A stretch of 6,572 nt of DNA, taken from the NCBI GenBank assembly GCA_028696635.1, contig JAQVGR010000095.1, positions 1-6,572 on the forward strand, given 5' to 3'. Source of the stretch: Candidatus Krumholzibacteriia bacterium (GTDB lineage: Bacteria > Krumholzibacteriota > Krumholzibacteriia > Krumholzibacteriales > Krumholzibacteriaceae). The notes beneath the pieces are model-generated. The model worked only from the letters and a program-made list of their open reading frames with translations. It was not told where the DNA came from and searched no databases. The position numbers were made by a program, and so were the translations under genes. Shown here in pieces: positions 5,230 through 6,572 of this stretch (positions are counted from its first letter, which is position 1; every line of letters begins with the position of its first letter).

Positions 5230-6222
5230 ATGAAACTCGAACAGAGCTTCATGGACTTCATGCTCCACCACCAGGAGCGGCACCGGCGGAGCTACAACTT
5301 CCTCGTCCTGCTCGAGGCGGTGCAGACCGCGGCGAAGTACATCCAGTACTTCTACCAGACCGGCTCGCTGAAGAACATCATGTGCGAGGCGGGATTCACA
5401 AACGTGCAGGGCGAAAACGTGCTGAAGATGGACGATACGGCCGACGCGATCGTCATGCACTACCTGCGCAGGTCCAACCAGGTGATCTGCGCGGTCAGCG
5501 AGGAGGAGCCCGATCCGGTCGTCCTCAACGAAGACGGCGGGCGCTACTTCATCTACTACGACCCGCTCGACGGCTCGAGCAACGTCAAGCACAACCTCCC
5601 CGTCGGGTTCATGTTCGCCGTCGCAAAACGGAACCTCGAGGGCCCCGAGGACCATCACCTGCGCAAGGGCTCGGAGCTGCGCGCGGCGGGGATCTTCCTG
5701 ATCCCCAACGGGGTCTTCACCCTGGCGCTGGCCGAGACGGGGGTCTATCGCTTCCACCTCGACGAGACGATGACCTACGTGATCCCGGAGAACGCCGAGC
5801 GCCTGACGAAGCCGCAGGACCCGAAGGACTGGGAGCTCTCGTTCAATGCCGCCAACCGGACGACCTTCGCCGGGCCGGTCCGGGAGTGGATTGCGGGGAA
5901 CGAGCCGAAGTACGCCTTCCGCTACATGGGATCCCTGGCGGGGGACTTTCACCGGCTGCTCTCCAACGGGGGGATGTTCATGTACCCGGCGATCGTCAAC
6001 CATCCCCGGCCGGAGAAGAACCGCCCCAAGGGGAAGCTTCGGCTGCTCTACGAGGCGAACGTCGCCGCGTTCATCGCCCGGGAGGCGGGCGGGGCGGCGA
6101 TCGACGAGAACGGCGTCGATATCCTCGAGATAGCCCCCGAGTCGCCGCACCAGCGCACCGCGCTGTACGTCGGCTCGCGGCCGCTCGTGGAGGATATGCG
6201 CGCGCTTCTGAGAAGGACCTGA
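5230..6222 (+). CDS. fbp: Fructose-1,6-bisphosphatase, class I
   Basis: A 330-residue cytosolic enzyme that hydrolyses fructose 1,6-bisphosphate to fructose 6-phosphate and phosphate (gluconeogenesis, or the Calvin cycle where present), requiring magnesium. Class I motifs occur in order: GFTNVQGENVLKMDDTAD (55-72), SEEE at 90-93 carrying the metal-binding Glu, and the signature YDPLDGSSN at 110-118 with metal ligands D111 and D114. RYMGSLAGDFHRLLSNGG (231-248) contains substrate-contact residues, and GKLRLLYEAN (268-277) contains substrate Lys/Arg and metal-binding Glu 275. The length matches the family (about 330). Odd points are a divergent N-terminal AMP-site region, LIPNG (157-161) where typical enzymes have YGP/YGS, and YEAN-V where YECN-P is usual. 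The ATG at 5230 has GGGAGG 8 bases upstream. Longer upstream reading is only open frame in GC-rich DNA. It is first gene of a plus-strand operon. Sedoheptulose-bisphosphatase activity cannot be excluded. Confidence 0.93.
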   Translation: MKLEQSFMDFMLHHQERHRRSYNFLVLLEAVQTAAKYIQYFYQTGSLKNIMCEAGFTNVQGENVLKMDDTADAIVMHYLRRSNQVICAVSEEEPDPVVLNEDGGRYFIYYDPLDGSSNVKHNLPVGFMFAVAKRNLEGPEDHHLRKGSELRAAGIFLIPNGVFTLALAETGVYRFHLDETMTYVIPENAERLTKPQDPKDWELSFNAANRTTFAGPVREWIAGNEPKYAFRYMGSLAGDFHRLLSNGGMFMYPAIVNHPRPEKNRPKGKLRLLYEANVAAFIAREAGGAAIDENGVDILEIAPESPHQRTALYVGSRPLVEDMRALLRRT

Positions 6223-6241
6223 CGGAAAGGAAGGTGCGATC

Positions 6242-6349
6242 ATGGGAAAAGAGCGGAACACGCGCAAGGAAACCAAGAAGAAGCCCCAGAAGACCAAGAA
6301 GGAGAAGCGCGAGGAGAAGCGCAAGAAGCACGAGAAGCCCGCTTTCTGA
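6242..6349 (+). CDS. 35-residue lysine-rich microprotein
   Basis: The product begins MGKERNTRKETKKKPQKTKK and ends HEKPAF. It has 13 Lys, 4 Arg and 6 Glu, for a net charge near +11, with no Cys and one hydrophobic residue of note (the final Phe). It is supported by GGAAGG seven bases before the ATG and by its tight fit between fbp (19-base gap) and the next gene (14-base gap). The RKETKKKP stretch resembles short lysine-rich hypothetical proteins annotated in many bacteria. That is from memory, and no function is known to me. Unlike the microprotein at 4068-3973, it mixes acidic and basic residues, so it should form a charged helix or be disordered. It may bind RNA, ribosomes or polyanions (inference). 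Confidence 0.65.
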   Translation: MGKERNTRKETKKKPQKTKKEKREEKRKKHEKPAF

Positions 6350-6363
6350 GGAGGAGAGCCCGG

Positions 6364-6572
6364 ATGACAAAGGAGATCACCCTGCGGGAGCTCGACGCCG
6401 GCAGGTTCATCGACGAGAAGGTCGAGGAGATACGCAAGGCGGTCGACGGCGGCTCGGCGATCAACGCCCTCTCGGGGGGGGTCGACTCGTCGGTCGTCAC
6501 GATGCTCGGCCATCGCGCCCTCGGCGGCCGGCTCAGGACGGTCTTCGTCGAGAACGGCCTGATGCGGGCGGG
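6364..6572 (+). CDS. GMP synthase-type ATP pyrophosphatase, GuaA C-terminal-like (partial)
   Basis: The first 69 residues of an adenine-nucleotide alpha-hydrolase (PP-loop ATPase). The PP-loop SGGVDSS is at residues 37-43, after a helix (FIDEKVEEIRKAV), and is followed by TMLGHRALGGRLRTVFVENGLMR (46-68). This aligns with the GMP synthase segment in which E. coli GuaA has a VDNGLLR-type strand. In GMP synthase this domain adenylates XMP before amination. The gene starts at ATG 6364 with AGGAGAG about 7 bases upstream, so the roughly 200-residue glutaminase domain that precedes the PP-loop in typical bacterial GuaA is absent. This is either a split enzyme as in archaea or a related stand-alone PP-loop enzyme. 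Glu 63 replaces the usual Asp of the VDNG motif. The gene continues past the window and is third in the fbp operon. Confidence 0.8.
   Translation, partial: MTKEITLRELDAGRFIDEKVEEIRKAVDGGSAINALSGGVDSSVVTMLGHRALGGRLRTVFVENGLMRA

Noticed and set aside
5164..6513. 449-codon minus-strand open frame opposite fbp
   Set aside because: It is antisense to a gene with full catalytic motifs, crosses three coding genes, and has no ribosome site or recognisable domain.
1..6572. CRISPR array, tRNA, rRNA, insertion sequence or attachment site
   Set aside because: I saw no regularly spaced direct repeats, cloverleaf, rRNA-like segment, transposase frame or paired terminal inverted repeats.

Overview
This is a GC-rich, densely packed stretch of chromosome, most likely from a diderm (Gram-negative-type) bacterium. 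Two proteins carry Sec signal peptides, and one is an outer-membrane beta-barrel ending in Phe. Codon third positions are strongly G/C, and nearly every gene has a strong GGAGG-type ribosome binding site. I cannot name the phylum. The mix of a KtrAB-type potassium system, a POT-family transporter, a class I fructose-1,6-bisphosphatase and a stand-alone GMP-synthase-type ATP pyrophosphatase would suit an environmental lineage of the FCB or deltaproteobacterial type, but that is a guess. I see no insertion sequence, prophage, CRISPR array, tRNA or rRNA.

Left half, minus strand (read from about 3780 down to 1): five colinear genes with gaps of only 10-39 bases, probably one operon. In order they are an unrecognised 130-residue protein (3577-3185), the potassium-translocating subunit KtrB/TrkH (3174-1789), its cytosolic RCK gating subunit KtrA/TrkA (1754-1089), an exported beta-barrel protein (1049-273, GTG start), and the first 86 codons of a POT/MFS transporter that leaves the window at base 1. 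KtrB forms the ion path and KtrA binds nucleotide to gate it. The other three genes are linked to potassium uptake only by position.

Centre (3578-3972): the one sizeable non-coding stretch. It has lower GC around 3720-3810, two promoter candidates pointing at the potassium operon, two short inverted repeats with related half-sites at a TATAAT box, overlapping alternative stems in the leader, and four perfect GC-rich hairpins between 3849 and 3963. Those hairpins lie just downstream of a 31-codon lysine/alanine-rich gene (4068-3973), which follows a 299-residue predicted secreted, highly charged protein (5040-4141) on the same strand.

Right part, plus strand: after a divergent promoter region (5041-5229) come class I fructose-1,6-bisphosphatase (5230-6222), a 35-codon lysine-rich gene (6242-6349), and the start of an ATP pyrophosphatase of the GMP synthase type that begins directly with its PP-loop domain (6364 to the window end). 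Gaps of 19 and 14 bases indicate a second operon, with gluconeogenesis and probably purine nucleotide synthesis side by side.

Most of the window is ordinary metabolism and ion transport. I found no clear defence or mobile system. The least explained items are the operon-leading 130-residue protein, the two tiny polycationic proteins, the structured non-coding segment, and the pyrophosphatase lacking a fused glutaminase domain.
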